Shown here: one piece after another, positions 33,919 to 43,302 of the stretch | Layout of the letters: the number at the start of each line of letters is the position of its first letter | How positions within the stretch are numbered: the first letter of the stretch is position 1 | From: Mycobacterium avium subsp. avium | Lineage (GTDB): Bacteria > Actinomycetota > Actinomycetes > Mycobacteriales > Mycobacteriaceae | Assembly: GCF_009741445.1 (NCBI RefSeq) | Contig: NZ_CP046507.1 | Span: 2,666,001-2,730,000, forward strand | Length of the DNA stretch: 64,000 nt | Direction of reading: 5' to 3' | Translations under genes and position numbers: made by a program | Notes under the pieces: generated by a model | Told to the model about the DNA's origin: nothing | Seen by the model: the letters and a program-made list of their open reading frames with translations, nothing else | The model's database searches: none

Positions 33919-35160
33919 ATGCTGCAAGAGTTCTGGCACAACTTCACCCACAACCTCTTCAAGCCGCTACTGCTGTTCTTCTACTTCGGTTTCCTGATCC
34001 CGATTCTCAAGGTGCGGTTCGAATTCCCCTACGTGATCTATCAGGGGTTGACGATGTATCTGCTGCTGGCCATCGGCTGGCACGGCGGCGAGGAACTCGC
34101 CCAGGTCAGCGCGTCGAGCGTCGGGGCGATCGTGGGCTTCATGGTGCTCGGGTTCGTGCTGAACTGCGCCATCGGCGGGCTGGCCTACCTGGGGCTGAGC
34201 CGGCTGAAATCGCTGCGCAAGGTGGACCGCGCCACCATCGCCGGCTACTACGGGTCGGACTCGGCGGGCACCTTCGCCACCTGCGTGGCGGTCCTGGCGG
34301 CGGTGAACATCGCCTTCAACGCCTACATGCCGGTGATGCTGGCCGTGATGGAGATTCCCGGCTGCCTGGTGGCGCTGTACTTCGTGGCGCGACTGCGCCA
34401 CCGGGGCATGGACTCCGCCGGGTACATGCCCGACGAGGCGGGCTACACGCCGCCGGTCCGGGTCGGGGTCGGTCCCGGCACCGCCGCGCGTCCGCCGCAC
34501 GGCCAGAGCCTGCAGACCCAGGAGGAGGCGGCCATCGAGCAGGAGCTGGAACTGTCGCTGGAAAAGCTGGAGCATCCGGAGTGGCAGACCGACCCGGGCC
34601 CGCTGCGCGGCAAGGGCACAAGGGCGCCGATCTTCTCCCGGGAGCTGTTCCAGGAGGTCTTCCTCAACCCCGGCCTGGTCCTGCTGATGGGCGGCATCAT
34701 CATCGGCCTGGTCAGCGGGCTGCAAGGCCAGAAGGTCGTCGCCGACGACGACAAGTTCTTCGTGATCGCCTTCCAGGGCGTGCTGTGTCTGTTCCTGCTC
34801 GAGATGGGGATGACGGCGTCGCGCAAGTTGAAGGACCTTCGCTCCGCCGGCTGGGGTTTCATCGTCTTCGGCCTGGTGGCCCCGAATGTCTTTGCGACAC
34901 TGGGCATTTTCGTCGCCTGCAGCTACGCCTCGCTGACCCACACCGACTTCAAGACCGGGACCTACGTGCTGTTCGCGGTGCTTTGCGGTGCGGCGTCCTA
35001 CATCGCCGTGCCCGCGGTGCAACGCCTGGCGATCCCCGAGGCGAGCCCGACGCTGCCGCTGGCCGCCTCGCTGGGCCTGACGTTCTCCTACAACGTCACG
35101 GTGGGGATCCCGCTCTACATCGAGATCGCCCGCCTCGTCGAGCGCTGGTACGGGGTCTGA
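33919..35160 (+). CDS. SbtA-like sodium-dependent bicarbonate transporter family protein
   Basis: A 413-residue integral membrane protein of the DUF897/SbtA family (homologue of Rv2387). About ten hydrophobic segments are seen in two halves: residues 1-160 and 245-413, separated by a long, acidic, cytoplasmic linker (QEEAAIEQELELSLEKLEHPEW). The inverted-repeat halves each have helix-break motifs such as YYGSDSAGTFATC and CGAASYIAVPA. The cyanobacterial members import bicarbonate with sodium; the mycobacterial function is untested. ATG at 33919 follows CAACGGAGG. No SbtB-type regulator gene is nearby. Confidence 0.83.
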   Translation: MLQEFWHNFTHNLFKPLLLFFYFGFLIPILKVRFEFPYVIYQGLTMYLLLAIGWHGGEELAQVSASSVGAIVGFMVLGFVLNCAIGGLAYLGLSRLKSLRKVDRATIAGYYGSDSAGTFATCVAVLAAVNIAFNAYMPVMLAVMEIPGCLVALYFVARLRHRGMDSAGYMPDEAGYTPPVRVGVGPGTAARPPHGQSLQTQEEAAIEQELELSLEKLEHPEWQTDPGPLRGKGTRAPIFSRELFQEVFLNPGLVLLMGGIIIGLVSGLQGQKVVADDDKFFVIAFQGVLCLFLLEMGMTASRKLKDLRSAGWGFIVFGLVAPNVFATLGIFVACSYASLTHTDFKTGTYVLFAVLCGAASYIAVPAVQRLAIPEASPTLPLAASLGLTFSYNVTVGIPLYIEIARLVERWYGV

Positions 35161-35166
35161 CCGGCG

Positions 35167-36339
35167 TCACCCCAACAGCGTGCGCACCACGCCGTCGGCC
35201 AGCAGCCGCCCGCGCGGCGTGAGCACCAGCCGGTCGCCGTCGCGCACCAACAACCCGTCGGCCACCACGCCCTGGACGCGTTCGCGTTCCGCGGGATTCA
35301 ACAGATCCACCGGAAGCCCTTGGCGCAGGCGGATTTTCAGTAGCACGTCTTCGGTGTGCAAGGCCTCGGAGCCGAGCTGCTCGAATCCGGCCACCGGCAG
35401 CGCCGCGGCGTTGAGCCGTTCGGCATAGGCGTTGGGGTGCTTGACATTCCACCAGCGCGTCGTGCCGACGTAGCCGTGGGCACCGGGACCCGCGCCCCAC
35501 CACTGACCGCCGTCCCAGTAGCCGAGGTTGTGCCGGCACTGCCCGCCCGGGCGCGACCAGTTGGAGACTTCGTACCAGGACAGACCCGCCTGCGACAGCC
35601 GCGCGTCGACCAATTCGTAACGGTGCGCCAGCACGTCGTCGTCGGGCGCCGCCAGCTCACCGCGGCGCACCCTCCGGGCCAGCGCCGTGCCTTCCTCGAC
35701 CACCAGCGCATAGGCGGACACGTGGTCCACACCGGTTTCGATCGCGGTGTCGAGCGACCACAGCAGGTCCTCGTCGGACTCCCCCGGCGTCCCGTAGATG
35801 AGATCGAGGCTGACGTGCTCGAACCCGGCGGCCAGCGCCTCGCGGGCGGCGTCCGCCGACCGGTTCGGCGTGTGAATGCGGTCCAGCACACCCAGCACCC
35901 GCGGCGCCACCGACTGCATCCCCAGCGACACCCGGGTGTAACCGGCCGCCCGGATGGCGTCGAAGAACTCCGGCCACGTCGACTCGGGGTTGGCCTCGGT
36001 GGTGATCTCCGCGTCGGGCGCCAGGGCGAAGTGCTCGCGCACCATGTCCAGCAGCAGCGCCAGCCGCGCGCCCCCCAGCAGCGAGGGCGTCCCGCCCCCG
36101 ACGAACACGGTGTTCACCGGTGGTGGCCGCAGCCGCGCGGCGGCCAGTTCCAGTTCCGTGCGCAGCGCCCCCAGCCACGCGTCGGGATTGACCCCGCCCA
36201 GCTCGGCGGGTGTGTAGGTGTTGAAATCGCAGTAGCCGCAACGGGTTACGCAAAACGGCACGTGCACATAGAGGCCGAACGGGCGCCCGTCGACCACCCG
36301 CACGTCGGGCAGCTCGACCGTTTGCTCGCGAATGGCCAT
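35167..36339 (-). CDS. hemW: Radical SAM haem chaperone HemW (HemN-like)
   Basis: A 390-residue radical SAM protein. The cluster motif CxxxCxxC is at Cys30, Cys34 and Cys37 (PFCVTRCGYCDF), followed by GGGTPSLL, EANPESTW, LGMQSVAPRVL and DLIYGTPGES. The C-terminal HemN domain (GYWDGGQWWGAGPGAHGY) is present. It corresponds to Rv2388c. The CxxxCxxC spacing without the extra N-terminal residues of true coproporphyrinogen oxidases points to HemW, which transfers haem. ATG at 36339 starts the frame. It is convergent with the SbtA-like gene (6-base gap) and divergent from the sirA unit. Confidence 0.9.
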   Translation of the reverse strand: MAIREQTVELPDVRVVDGRPFGLYVHVPFCVTRCGYCDFNTYTPAELGGVNPDAWLGALRTELELAAARLRPPPVNTVFVGGGTPSLLGGARLALLLDMVREHFALAPDAEITTEANPESTWPEFFDAIRAAGYTRVSLGMQSVAPRVLGVLDRIHTPNRSADAAREALAAGFEHVSLDLIYGTPGESDEDLLWSLDTAIETGVDHVSAYALVVEEGTALARRVRRGELAAPDDDVLAHRYELVDARLSQAGLSWYEVSNWSRPGGQCRHNLGYWDGGQWWGAGPGAHGYVGTTRWWNVKHPNAYAERLNAAALPVAGFEQLGSEALHTEDVLLKIRLRQGLPVDLLNPAERERVQGVVADGLLVRDGDRLVLTPRGRLLADGVVRTLLG

Positions 36340-36472
36340 GCCACATGATCCCACGGCGAACGGGCGGCCCGGGCGGTACGGCGAGCCCGCTGCGGCCCGG
36401 GTTTTAAATCACCGTGAGCCAAGATTTGACCTGCTCGCACGGCCCGTCGGCGTCCGTGGCACAATGGTTGGC

Positions 36473-36565
36473 GTGACTGTCGCCCAACCCAGCCCGCACG
36501 TGGTGCTCGTGGCGCGACGGCACATCGATCTCAAGCGCGTCTGCAGCTGTATCTGTCTGCCTTGA
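36473..36565 (+). CDS. Leaderless cysteine-rich leader ORF upstream of sirA-cysH
   Basis: A 30-residue frame begins at GTG 36473 and ends in KRVCSCICLP, with three cysteines in five residues just before the stop. The hexamer CACAAT ends 7 bases before the GTG, so the transcript probably starts at or next to the GTG (leaderless). The stop is 114 bases before sirA. Such poly-cysteine leader peptides are described as cysteine-responsive attenuators of sulfur-assimilation operons in mycobacteria: ribosome stalling at scarce Cys-tRNA would expose the downstream gene. The position before sirA is as expected for that system. Confidence 0.85.
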   Translation: MTVAQPSPHVVLVARRHIDLKRVCSCICLP

Positions 36566-36679
36566 CGTGGTAGACCCAGCCCCCCCGCGTCTCCAGCCGG
36601 CTGACGGTTCCATGCCGCCCAACAGTGTCGGTGAACTGTGCTGGCCGCGCTGGCGATCTTTTTCCGAGGAGAACGTCCG

Positions 36680-38347
36680 ATGACCACCGCCCGACCCGCG
36701 AAGGCCCGTAACGAGGGCCAGTGGGCACTGGGGAATCGTGAGCCGCTGAACCCGAACGAGGAAATGAAACAGGCCGGCGCGCCGCTGGCAGTTCGGGAGC
36801 GGATCGAGACCATCTACGCCAAAAACGGCTTCGACAGCATCGACAAGAGCGACCTGCGCGGCCGTTTCCGCTGGTGGGGCCTGTACACCCAGCGCGAGCA
36901 GGGCTACGACGGCAGCTGGACCGGCGACGAGAACATCGAAAAGCTCGAGGCCAGGTACTTCATGATGCGGGTGCGCTGCGACGGCGGCGCCATCTCCGCG
37001 GCCGCGCTGCGCACGCTGGGCCAGATTTCGGTGGACTTCGCCCGCGACACCGCCGACATCACCGACCGCGAGAACATCCAGTACCACTGGATCGAGGTGG
37101 AAAACGTCCCCGAGATCTGGCGTCGGCTTGACGCGGTGGGGTTGCGCACCACCGAGGCCTGCGGCGACTGCCCGCGGGTGATCCTGGGGTCGCCGCTGGC
37201 GGGTGAGTCGCTCGAGGAGGTCATCGACCCGAGCTGGGCGATCGCCGAGATCGCCCGCCGCTACATCGGTCAGCCCGAATTCGCCGACCTGCCCCGCAAG
37301 TACAAGACCGCGATCTCGGGGTTGCAGGACGTCGCCCACGAGGTCAACGACGTCGCGTTCATCGGCGTCAACCATCCCGAGCACGGTCCCGGCCTGGACC
37401 TGTGGGTCGGCGGCGGGCTGTCGACCAACCCGATGCTGGCCCAACGGGTCGGCGCCTGGGTTCCGCTGCACGAGGTGCCCGAGGTGTGGGCGGCGGTCAC
37501 CTCGGTGTTCCGCGACTACGGGTACCGCCGGCTGCGCTCCAAGGCGCGGCTGAAGTTCCTGGTCAAGGACTGGGGCATCGAGAAGTTCCGCGAAGTTCTC
37601 GAAACCGAATATCTCAAGCGTCCGCTGATCGACGGTCCGGCCCCCGAGCCGGTCGCGCATCCGATCGATCACGTGGGGGTGCAACGGCTCAAGAACGGGC
37701 TCAACGCGGTGGGAGTCGCCCCGATCGCCGGGCGGGTGTCGGGCACCATCCTGCTGGCGGTGGCCGACCTGGCGCAGCAAGCGGGTTGCGACCGGATCCG
37801 GTTCACTCCCTATCAGAAGCTGGTGCTGCTCGACATCCCCGACGACAAGCTCGACGAGGTGGTGGCCGGGCTGGAAGCCCTCGGCCTGCAATCGCAACCG
37901 TCGCATTGGCGTCGTAACCTGATGGCCTGCAGCGGAATTGAGTTCTGCAAGCTGTCTTTCGCCGAAACACGGGTGCGGGCACAGGGTTTGGTGCCCGAGC
38001 TGGAGCGCCGCCTCGCCGATGTCAACCGGCAGCTCGACGTGCCGATCACCATCAACCTCAACGGCTGCCCCAACTCGTGTGCCCGCATCCAGGTCGCCGA
38101 CATCGGCCTCAAAGGCCAGATGGTCGACGACGGAGAGGGCGGCTCGGTCGAGGGATTCCAGGTGCACCTGGGCGGCAGCTTGGGCCAGGACAGCGGCTTC
38201 GGCCGAAAACTGCGCCAGCACAAGGTCACCAGCGACGAGCTCGGCGACTACATCGAGCGGGTGGCACGCAACTTCTTGAAATATCGCGGCGAAGGTGAAC
38301 GTTTCGCCCAGTGGGCCATGAGGGCAGACGAGGACGATTTGCGATGA
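36680..38347 (+). CDS. sirA: Ferredoxin-dependent sulfite reductase SirA (NirA)
   Basis: A 555-residue sirohaem/[4Fe-4S] reductase (Rv2391 homologue) that reduces sulfite to sulfide with ferredoxin electrons. The cluster/sirohaem cysteines are Cys417, Cys423, Cys463 and Cys467 (ACSGIEFC ... NGCPNSC). The WWGLYTQR tyrosine and ACGDCPR cysteine near the active site are also present; they correspond to the Tyr-Cys pair seen in the M. tuberculosis enzyme. ATG at 36680 follows GAGGAG. It overlaps cysH by 4 bases. Expression should rise when cysteine is low through the leader ORF at 36473. Confidence 0.96.
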   Translation: MTTARPAKARNEGQWALGNREPLNPNEEMKQAGAPLAVRERIETIYAKNGFDSIDKSDLRGRFRWWGLYTQREQGYDGSWTGDENIEKLEARYFMMRVRCDGGAISAAALRTLGQISVDFARDTADITDRENIQYHWIEVENVPEIWRRLDAVGLRTTEACGDCPRVILGSPLAGESLEEVIDPSWAIAEIARRYIGQPEFADLPRKYKTAISGLQDVAHEVNDVAFIGVNHPEHGPGLDLWVGGGLSTNPMLAQRVGAWVPLHEVPEVWAAVTSVFRDYGYRRLRSKARLKFLVKDWGIEKFREVLETEYLKRPLIDGPAPEPVAHPIDHVGVQRLKNGLNAVGVAPIAGRVSGTILLAVADLAQQAGCDRIRFTPYQKLVLLDIPDDKLDEVVAGLEALGLQSQPSHWRRNLMACSGIEFCKLSFAETRVRAQGLVPELERRLADVNRQLDVPITINLNGCPNSCARIQVADIGLKGQMVDDGEGGSVEGFQVHLGGSLGQDSGFGRKLRQHKVTSDELGDYIERVARNFLKYRGEGERFAQWAMRADEDDLR

Positions 38348-39087
38348 CCGAACGAACGACCAAACTTCCAGAGGCCGAACTGCGTGAACTAGCCGCCCGC
38401 GGCGCCGCCGAGCTCGAAGGCGCCAGCGCCAGCGACGTGTTGCGTTGGACCGACGAAACATTCGGCGGCGTCAACGGGCCACGCGGATGGGCCACCTGCA
38501 ACTACGTGGTGGCCTCGAGCATGCAGGAAGCGGTGTTGATCGACCTGGCCGCCAAGGTCCGCCCCGGTGTGCCGGTGGTCTTCCTGGACACCGGCTACCA
38601 CTTCGCCGAGACCATCGGGACCCGGGATGCGATCGAATCCGTCTACGACATCCGGGTGCTCAACGTCACTCCCGAGCACAGCGTCGCCGAGCAGGACAAA
38701 CTGCTGGGCAAGGACCTGTTCGCGCGCGACCCCGGCGAATGCTGCCGGCTGCGCAAGGTCGCCCCGCTGGGCAAGACGCTGCGCGGATACTCGGCCTGGG
38801 TGACCGGCCTGCGCCGCTCGGAGGCCGCGACACGGGCCAACGCGCCGGTGATCGGCTTCGACGAGGGCTTCAAGCTGGTCAAGGTCAACCCCATGGCCAC
38901 CTGGACCGACGAGGACGTGCAGAACTACATCGACGAGCACAACGTGCTGGTCAATCCGCTTATCTACGAAGGCTATTCGTCGATCGGCTGCGCCCCCTGC
39001 ACGGCCAAGCCGCTGGCCGGCGCCGACCCGCGCAGCGGGCGCTGGCAGGGCCTGGCCAAGACGGAATGCGGGCTGCACGCCTCGTAA
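38344..39087 (+). CDS. cysH: Adenosine 5'-phosphosulfate reductase CysH
   Basis: A 247-residue thioredoxin-dependent reductase that makes sulfite from APS. The [4Fe-4S] ligands Cys133/Cys134 and Cys216/Cys219 identify an APS rather than PAPS reductase. The catalytic cysteine is Cys242 in the C-terminal ECGLHAS. VVASSMQEAVL and FLDTGYHF form the nucleotide pocket. Its ATG overlaps the sirA stop (ATGA), so sulfite production and reduction are coupled. In M. tuberculosis Rv2393 (che1) follows; here the gene is followed directly by the convergent cysA with 46 bases between. Confidence 0.96.
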   Translation: MTERTTKLPEAELRELAARGAAELEGASASDVLRWTDETFGGVNGPRGWATCNYVVASSMQEAVLIDLAAKVRPGVPVVFLDTGYHFAETIGTRDAIESVYDIRVLNVTPEHSVAEQDKLLGKDLFARDPGECCRLRKVAPLGKTLRGYSAWVTGLRRSEAATRANAPVIGFDEGFKLVKVNPMATWTDEDVQNYIDEHNVLVNPLIYEGYSSIGCAPCTAKPLAGADPRSGRWQGLAKTECGLHAS

Positions 39088-39133
39088 AGCCTTCGGCGCC
39101 AACCTGTTTGGCTGTCGCGCTGAAGAGCGTTCC

Positions 39134-40222
39134 TTACGCCGACGTCAGGGTGGCCTCGTCGGCGCCGTCGCGGGAGACCGCGGGCACCGTCGTCGCACCG
39201 GCAGTGATCGGCGGAACCCGGGTGGCCCGCACGTAGACGGTGTCGCCCTCGCGCAGGGCCAGCGCCTCGGCGTCACCGCGGGTGATCTGCGCCGTGAAGG
39301 GCCCGCCGGTGGCCGCGCTGGTCAACTCGACCCGCACCTCGAAACCCAGCTTGACCACCCGGTCGACGATGGCCCGGGCCACACCCGTCGACTCGGCTGT
39401 GCCGTCCTCGGCCGCCACCGCCATCTCGGGAGTGCGGCCCACCCGGATGTCGTGCGGTCGCACCAAAGTGCCGTTGAGCGTGGACACCGCACCCAGAAAC
39501 GACATCACGAACGCGTTCGTCGGCGCGTCGTACACCTCGGTCGGGGATCCGATCTGCTCGATGCGGCCCTGGTTGAGCACCGCGATCCGATCGGCGACAT
39601 CCAGCGCCTCGGCCTGGTCGTGGGTGACCAGCACCGTGGTCACGTGCACCTCGTCGTGCAACCGGCGCAGCCAGGCGCGCAGGTCCTCGCGCACCTTGGC
39701 GTCCAGCGCGCCGAACGGCTCGTCGAGCAGCAGCACCTGCGGGTCGACGGCCAGCGCCCGCGCCAGCGCCATCCGCTGCCGTTGCCCACCGGACAACTGG
39801 TTGGGGTAGCGGCCCTGAAAACCGCTCAGCCCCACCACTTCCAGCAGATTGTCCACCTTGGCCTTGATCTCGGCCTTGGGCCGCTTGCGCACCTTGAGGC
39901 CGTAGGCCACGTTGTCGCGGACCGTCAGGTGCTTGAACGCCGCGTAATGCTGGAACACGAAGCCGATGCCGCGGCGCTGCGGCGGCACCCGGGTCACGTC
40001 CCGGCCGTAGATGGTCACCGTCCCGGTGTCGGGCTGGTCCAGGCCGGCGATGGTGCGCAGCAGCGTCGATTTGCCCGATCCGCTGGGACCCAACAAGGCC
40101 GTCAGCGAACCGGTCGGCACCACGAAGTCCACGTGGTCCAGTGCGACGAAGTCGCCGTAGCGTTTGTAGGCGTCGCGCACAGTGATGGCGATGTCGCCGC
40201 GGTCGGTACCGGCGTCGGTCAC
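39134..40222 (-). CDS. cysA: Sulfate ABC transporter ATPase CysA
   Basis: A 362-residue ATPase of the sulfate/thiosulfate importer. Walker A is GPSGSGKST, the signature is [15 protein letters not shown], Walker B is [12 protein letters not shown], and the H-loop is VTHDQAEA. The C-terminal TOBE-like domain follows after residue 240. GTG at 40222 starts the frame and is 14 bases downstream of the cysW stop. It is the last gene of the operon subI-cysT-cysW-cysA (as Rv2397c-Rv2400c). Confidence 0.96.
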   Translation of the reverse strand: MTDAGTDRGDIAITVRDAYKRYGDFVALDHVDFVVPTGSLTALLGPSGSGKSTLLRTIAGLDQPDTGTVTIYGRDVTRVPPQRRGIGFVFQHYAAFKHLTVRDNVAYGLKVRKRPKAEIKAKVDNLLEVVGLSGFQGRYPNQLSGGQRQRMALARALAVDPQVLLLDEPFGALDAKVREDLRAWLRRLHDEVHVTTVLVTHDQAEALDVADRIAVLNQGRIEQIGSPTEVYDAPTNAFVMSFLGAVSTLNGTLVRPHDIRVGRTPEMAVAAEDGTAESTGVARAIVDRVVKLGFEVRVELTSAATGGPFTAQITRGDAEALALREGDTVYVRATRVPPITAGATTVPAVSRDGADEATLTSA

Positions 40223-40236
40223 GTCATGCCTCCTCG

Positions 40237-41055
40237 TCAGGCCTGCCGGGCCGCGCGGCCGCGGCGGGCATCGAGAACCACCTGGAAAACCAGCACCAGC
40301 ACGGCAACCCCCATCAGCAGCGTCGACAACGCGTAGGCGCCGTACTCGGCGCCCCGGTTGTAGCGGTCGGAGACCAGCAGGGTCAGCGTCTGCGACTTCC
40401 CCGGCAGGTTCGACGACACCATCAGCACCGCGCCGTATTCCCCCAGGCTACGTGCGATGGTCAACACGATGCCGTAGGTCAGGCCCCACCGGATGGACGG
40501 CAGCGTGATCCGCCAAAACGTCTGCCACCAGCCCGAACCCAGGGTGGCCGCCGCCTCCTCCTGGTCGGTCCCCAGCTCGTGCAGCACCGGTTCCACCTCG
40601 CGCACCACGAACGGCAGGGTGACGAAGATGCTGGCGAGCACGATGCCGGGCAGACCGAAGATGATCTTGAAGCCGAGGTCCTTTTCGACGAACCCGAGTG
40701 CGCCGGCCGAACCCCAGAGCACGATCAGCGCCACGCCGACGATGACGGGCGACACCGCGAACGGCAGGTCGATGATCGCCTGCAGCACGCCCTTGCCCCG
40801 AAACCTGTTGCGCGCCAGCACCAATGCGGTGGGGATGCCGAAGAAGACGTTGAGCGGCACCACGATGGCCACCACCAGCAGCGTCAGGTTCAGCGCCGAG
40901 ATCGCCGCGGGGGTGCTGACCCAGGCATAGAACTGGCCGAATCCGGGCCGGAACGTCCGCCACAGGATCAGGCTCACCGGAATGACGAGCAGCACGAAAA
41001 TGTAGGCCAGCGCCACGAATCGCAGGCCATAGCGGACCCCGGGCGACGACGTCAT
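40237..41055 (-). CDS. cysW: Sulfate ABC transporter permease CysW
   Basis: A 272-residue permease with six hydrophobic segments and the EAA cytoplasmic loop ([23 protein letters not shown]) that docks the ATPase. ATG at 41055 overlaps the cysT stop by 4 bases (ATGA). The long upstream open frame is in the wrong phase for cysT and is not coding. It pairs with CysT to form the channel. Confidence 0.95.
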   Translation of the reverse strand: MTSSPGVRYGLRFVALAYIFVLLVIPVSLILWRTFRPGFGQFYAWVSTPAAISALNLTLLVVAIVVPLNVFFGIPTALVLARNRFRGKGVLQAIIDLPFAVSPVIVGVALIVLWGSAGALGFVEKDLGFKIIFGLPGIVLASIFVTLPFVVREVEPVLHELGTDQEEAAATLGSGWWQTFWRITLPSIRWGLTYGIVLTIARSLGEYGAVLMVSSNLPGKSQTLTLLVSDRYNRGAEYGAYALSTLLMGVAVLVLVFQVVLDARRGRAARQA

Positions 41056-41924
41056 GCGGCCAGCTCCTCGCGTTTGGCCGCGCGCCCACCGACCACCCGC
41101 AGGATCAGCAGCACCACAAAGGAAATCGCCAACAGCACAATCGATATCGCGGCGGCGCCGGTCCGGTCGTCGTTCTCGATCAGGGTCCGGATCCACTGCG
41201 AGGACACTTCGGTCTTGCCCGGCACCGCACCTCCGATCAGCACCACCGAGCCGAACTCGCCGATCGCGCGTGAAAACGCCAGGCCCGCACCGGACAACAA
41301 CGCGGGCAGCAACGCGGGCAGCACCACGGAGGTGAAGATCTTCGGGCCGCTGGCGCCCAGCGACGCGGCCGCCTCCTCGGTTTCGCGGTCCAGCTCCAGC
41401 AGCACCGGCTGGACCGCACGCACCACGAACGGCAGCGTGACGAAGGCCAACGCCACCGCCACACCCGCCGCGGTGTGCTGCAGGTGAAGACCCACCGGGC
41501 TGTTGTTGCCGTACAGCGCCAACATCACCAGGCTGGCCACGATGGTGGGCAGCGCGAACGGCAGGTCGATGATCGCGTCGACCAGCCGCTTGCCGGGGAA
41601 CTCGTCGCGCACCAGCACCCAGGCGATCACCAGGCCGAAGACCAGGTTGAGCACGGTCACCCCGGCCGAGATCGTCAGCGTCACCCGGAACGATTCCAGC
41701 GCGGCGTTCGACGTGACCGCCAGCCAGAACACGTGCCATCCGCCGCCGGCGGACTGCCAGGCGATGGCGGCCAGCGGCAACAGCACGATCACCGACAGCC
41801 ACACCGTGGCCACCCCCACCCGCAGCGCGGTGGTGCCGCGGCCGCGTCCGGGCACCGGCTGGTGTCCGGGGTCGCCGCCGAGTTCGGGCCGGATCGCCAG
41901 CGGGTCGGGCGTGATGGCCGTCAT
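41052..41924 (-). CDS. cysT: Sulfate ABC transporter permease CysT
   Basis: A 290-residue permease: a cytoplasmic N-terminus of about 35 residues, six membrane segments from VGVATVWLSVIVLLPLAAIAW, and an EAA loop ETEEAAASLGASGPKIFTSVVLP. ATG at 41924 overlaps the subI stop (ATGA), and its own stop overlaps cysW. It forms the other half of the sulfate channel. Confidence 0.95.
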   Translation of the reverse strand: MTAITPDPLAIRPELGGDPGHQPVPGRGRGTTALRVGVATVWLSVIVLLPLAAIAWQSAGGGWHVFWLAVTSNAALESFRVTLTISAGVTVLNLVFGLVIAWVLVRDEFPGKRLVDAIIDLPFALPTIVASLVMLALYGNNSPVGLHLQHTAAGVAVALAFVTLPFVVRAVQPVLLELDRETEEAAASLGASGPKIFTSVVLPALLPALLSGAGLAFSRAIGEFGSVVLIGGAVPGKTEVSSQWIRTLIENDDRTGAAAISIVLLAISFVVLLILRVVGGRAAKREELAA

Positions 41925-42952
41925 CCGGTGGCCTGCGTGTAGATCTTGGTGATGCTGCCGGTGTTCTTGTCGAACAGCTGCGGGTCCGCGGCGCTCCAGC
42001 CGCCCAGATCGGCGATGGTCCACAGCTTTGCCGGCACCGGATACTGGTCGCGGAAGTCGGCGGCGACGGCCGGGTCGACCGGCCGGAAACCGGCTTGCGC
42101 CCACACCTTTTGGGCCGCCGCGGTGTACTGGAAGTTCTTGAACGCGACGGCGGCCTGCAGGTGCGGGCTGGTGTTGACCACCGCGACCGGGTTGTCGATC
42201 TTGAAGGTCTGCGCCAGATTGAGGTGCTCGACCGGCTTTCCCGCCCGCTCGGTGGCGATGGCCTCGTTCTCGTAGCTGATCAACACGTCACCGCTGCCCT
42301 GCACGAAGACGTCGGTGGCCTCGCGCCCCGATCCCGGGCGCAACTTGACGTGTTCGGTCACCAACTTCCGGATGAAGTCCACGCCGGCGTCGCCGTGCGC
42401 GCCGCCCTCGCTCTTGACGGCGTACGGCGCCAGCAGATTCCACTTGGCCGACCCGGAACTGAGCGGGCTGGGCGTGATCACCTCGACGCCGGGCCGCAAC
42501 AGGTCGTCCCAATCCTTGATGTGCTTCGGATTGCCCTTGCGCACCACCAGCGTGACCACCGAGCCGAACGGGATCCCCTTGGTGGCGTCGGTGTTCCAAT
42601 CCTTGGCGACCTTGCCGGCCTTGACCAGGCGCGCGATGTCGGGTTCGACGGAGAAGTTCACCACGTCGGCGGGTTTGCCGTCCACCACACCGCGGGATTG
42701 GTCACCGGAGGCCCCGTAGGAGGTGACCACCTGGATGCCCTTGCCCTCGTCGGAGGCGTTGAACGCCGGAATTATCTTGCTCCATCCGGGTTCTGGGACC
42801 GAGTAGGCGACCAGCGTGATGCTGGTGTGCGCGTCGGCCGGCCCGGTGCCGCCGACGGCATCGCTGGCGCCGCCGTGGCATCCGGCCACGACACCGGCGG
42901 TGAGAACAAGGGCGAGAACAGGCCGCCAGCGCGCTGCGGTCCTGATGTCCAT
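41921..42952 (-). CDS. subI: Sulfate-binding lipoprotein SubI
   Basis: A 343-residue extracytoplasmic sulfate-binding protein. The N-terminal signal (ALVLTAGVVAGC) carries a lipobox with Cys25, so it is anchored in the outer leaflet of the plasma membrane. The fold is of the SBP_bac_11/Sbp type (ITLVAYSVPEPGW, GKPADVVNFSVEPDI, ANTSPHLQ-like). It is the first gene of the importer operon and is preceded by a short cysteine-rich ORF at 43071-43127, which predicts induction by low cysteine. Confidence 0.96.
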   Translation of the reverse strand: MDIRTAARWRPVLALVLTAGVVAGCHGGASDAVGGTGPADAHTSITLVAYSVPEPGWSKIIPAFNASDEGKGIQVVTSYGASGDQSRGVVDGKPADVVNFSVEPDIARLVKAGKVAKDWNTDATKGIPFGSVVTLVVRKGNPKHIKDWDDLLRPGVEVITPSPLSSGSAKWNLLAPYAVKSEGGAHGDAGVDFIRKLVTEHVKLRPGSGREATDVFVQGSGDVLISYENEAIATERAGKPVEHLNLAQTFKIDNPVAVVNTSPHLQAAVAFKNFQYTAAAQKVWAQAGFRPVDPAVAADFRDQYPVPAKLWTIADLGGWSAADPQLFDKNTGSITKIYTQATG

Positions 42953-43070
42953 CGATGGCCTTCCGGTGGGAGAACTTAGCGGATCTCGGTGTCCCGTCTC
43001 GGCGGAAAGGCAACTAGAACGTCAGGAGAATTCGAGAACTCCGGAACCAGACCGCACACGGGCTTGGGAG

Positions 43071-43127
43071 TCAGCGACAACAGTGCATGAAGGCATAGCA
43101 CCCCGGAATGCCGAACGCCGCACGCAT
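43071..43127 (-). CDS. Leaderless cysteine-rich leader ORF upstream of subI
   Basis: An 18-residue frame begins at ATG 43127 and ends FMHCCR, with another cysteine at residue 10 (three in total, two adjacent before the stop). A TAGGCT hexamer (TANNNT type) lies exactly 7 bases upstream of the ATG on the minus strand, as for leaderless mycobacterial transcripts. The subI start is about 118 bases downstream. By analogy with the leader before sirA this is a candidate cysteine attenuator for the sulfate importer operon. The ORF is short, so confidence rests on the leaderless promoter, the terminal cysteine pair and the context. Confidence 0.72.
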   Translation of the reverse strand: MRAAFGIPGCYAFMHCCR

Positions 43128-43207
43128 GGCCGGAAGCCTAACAGGAATTGACGGGGCCGCCACCGGACCGCCGCACGGCTGGCCGTTGCGGGGATCGCGT
43201 CGGCGCC

Positions 43208-43297
43208 CTACCGGTGCATCAGATGGGTGACCAGCCAGGTGATGATCACCAGCGCCACCAGGATGGCGAGCACCAGCGTCACGTGCGAGCGAGGCAT
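43208..43297 (-). CDS. 29-residue single-pass membrane peptide
   Basis: A 29-residue frame (MPRSHVTLVLAILVALVIITW...) forms one hydrophobic helix with basic ends (LMHR at the C-terminus). It begins 5 bases after the stop of the small membrane gene at 43303-43506 and has no clear Shine-Dalgarno sequence, so it would be translated by coupling. It may be a small subunit or regulator partner of that protein, or chance. Confidence 0.42.
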   Translation of the reverse strand: MPRSHVTLVLAILVALVIITWLVTHLMHR

Positions 43298-43302
43298 CCG
43301 GG

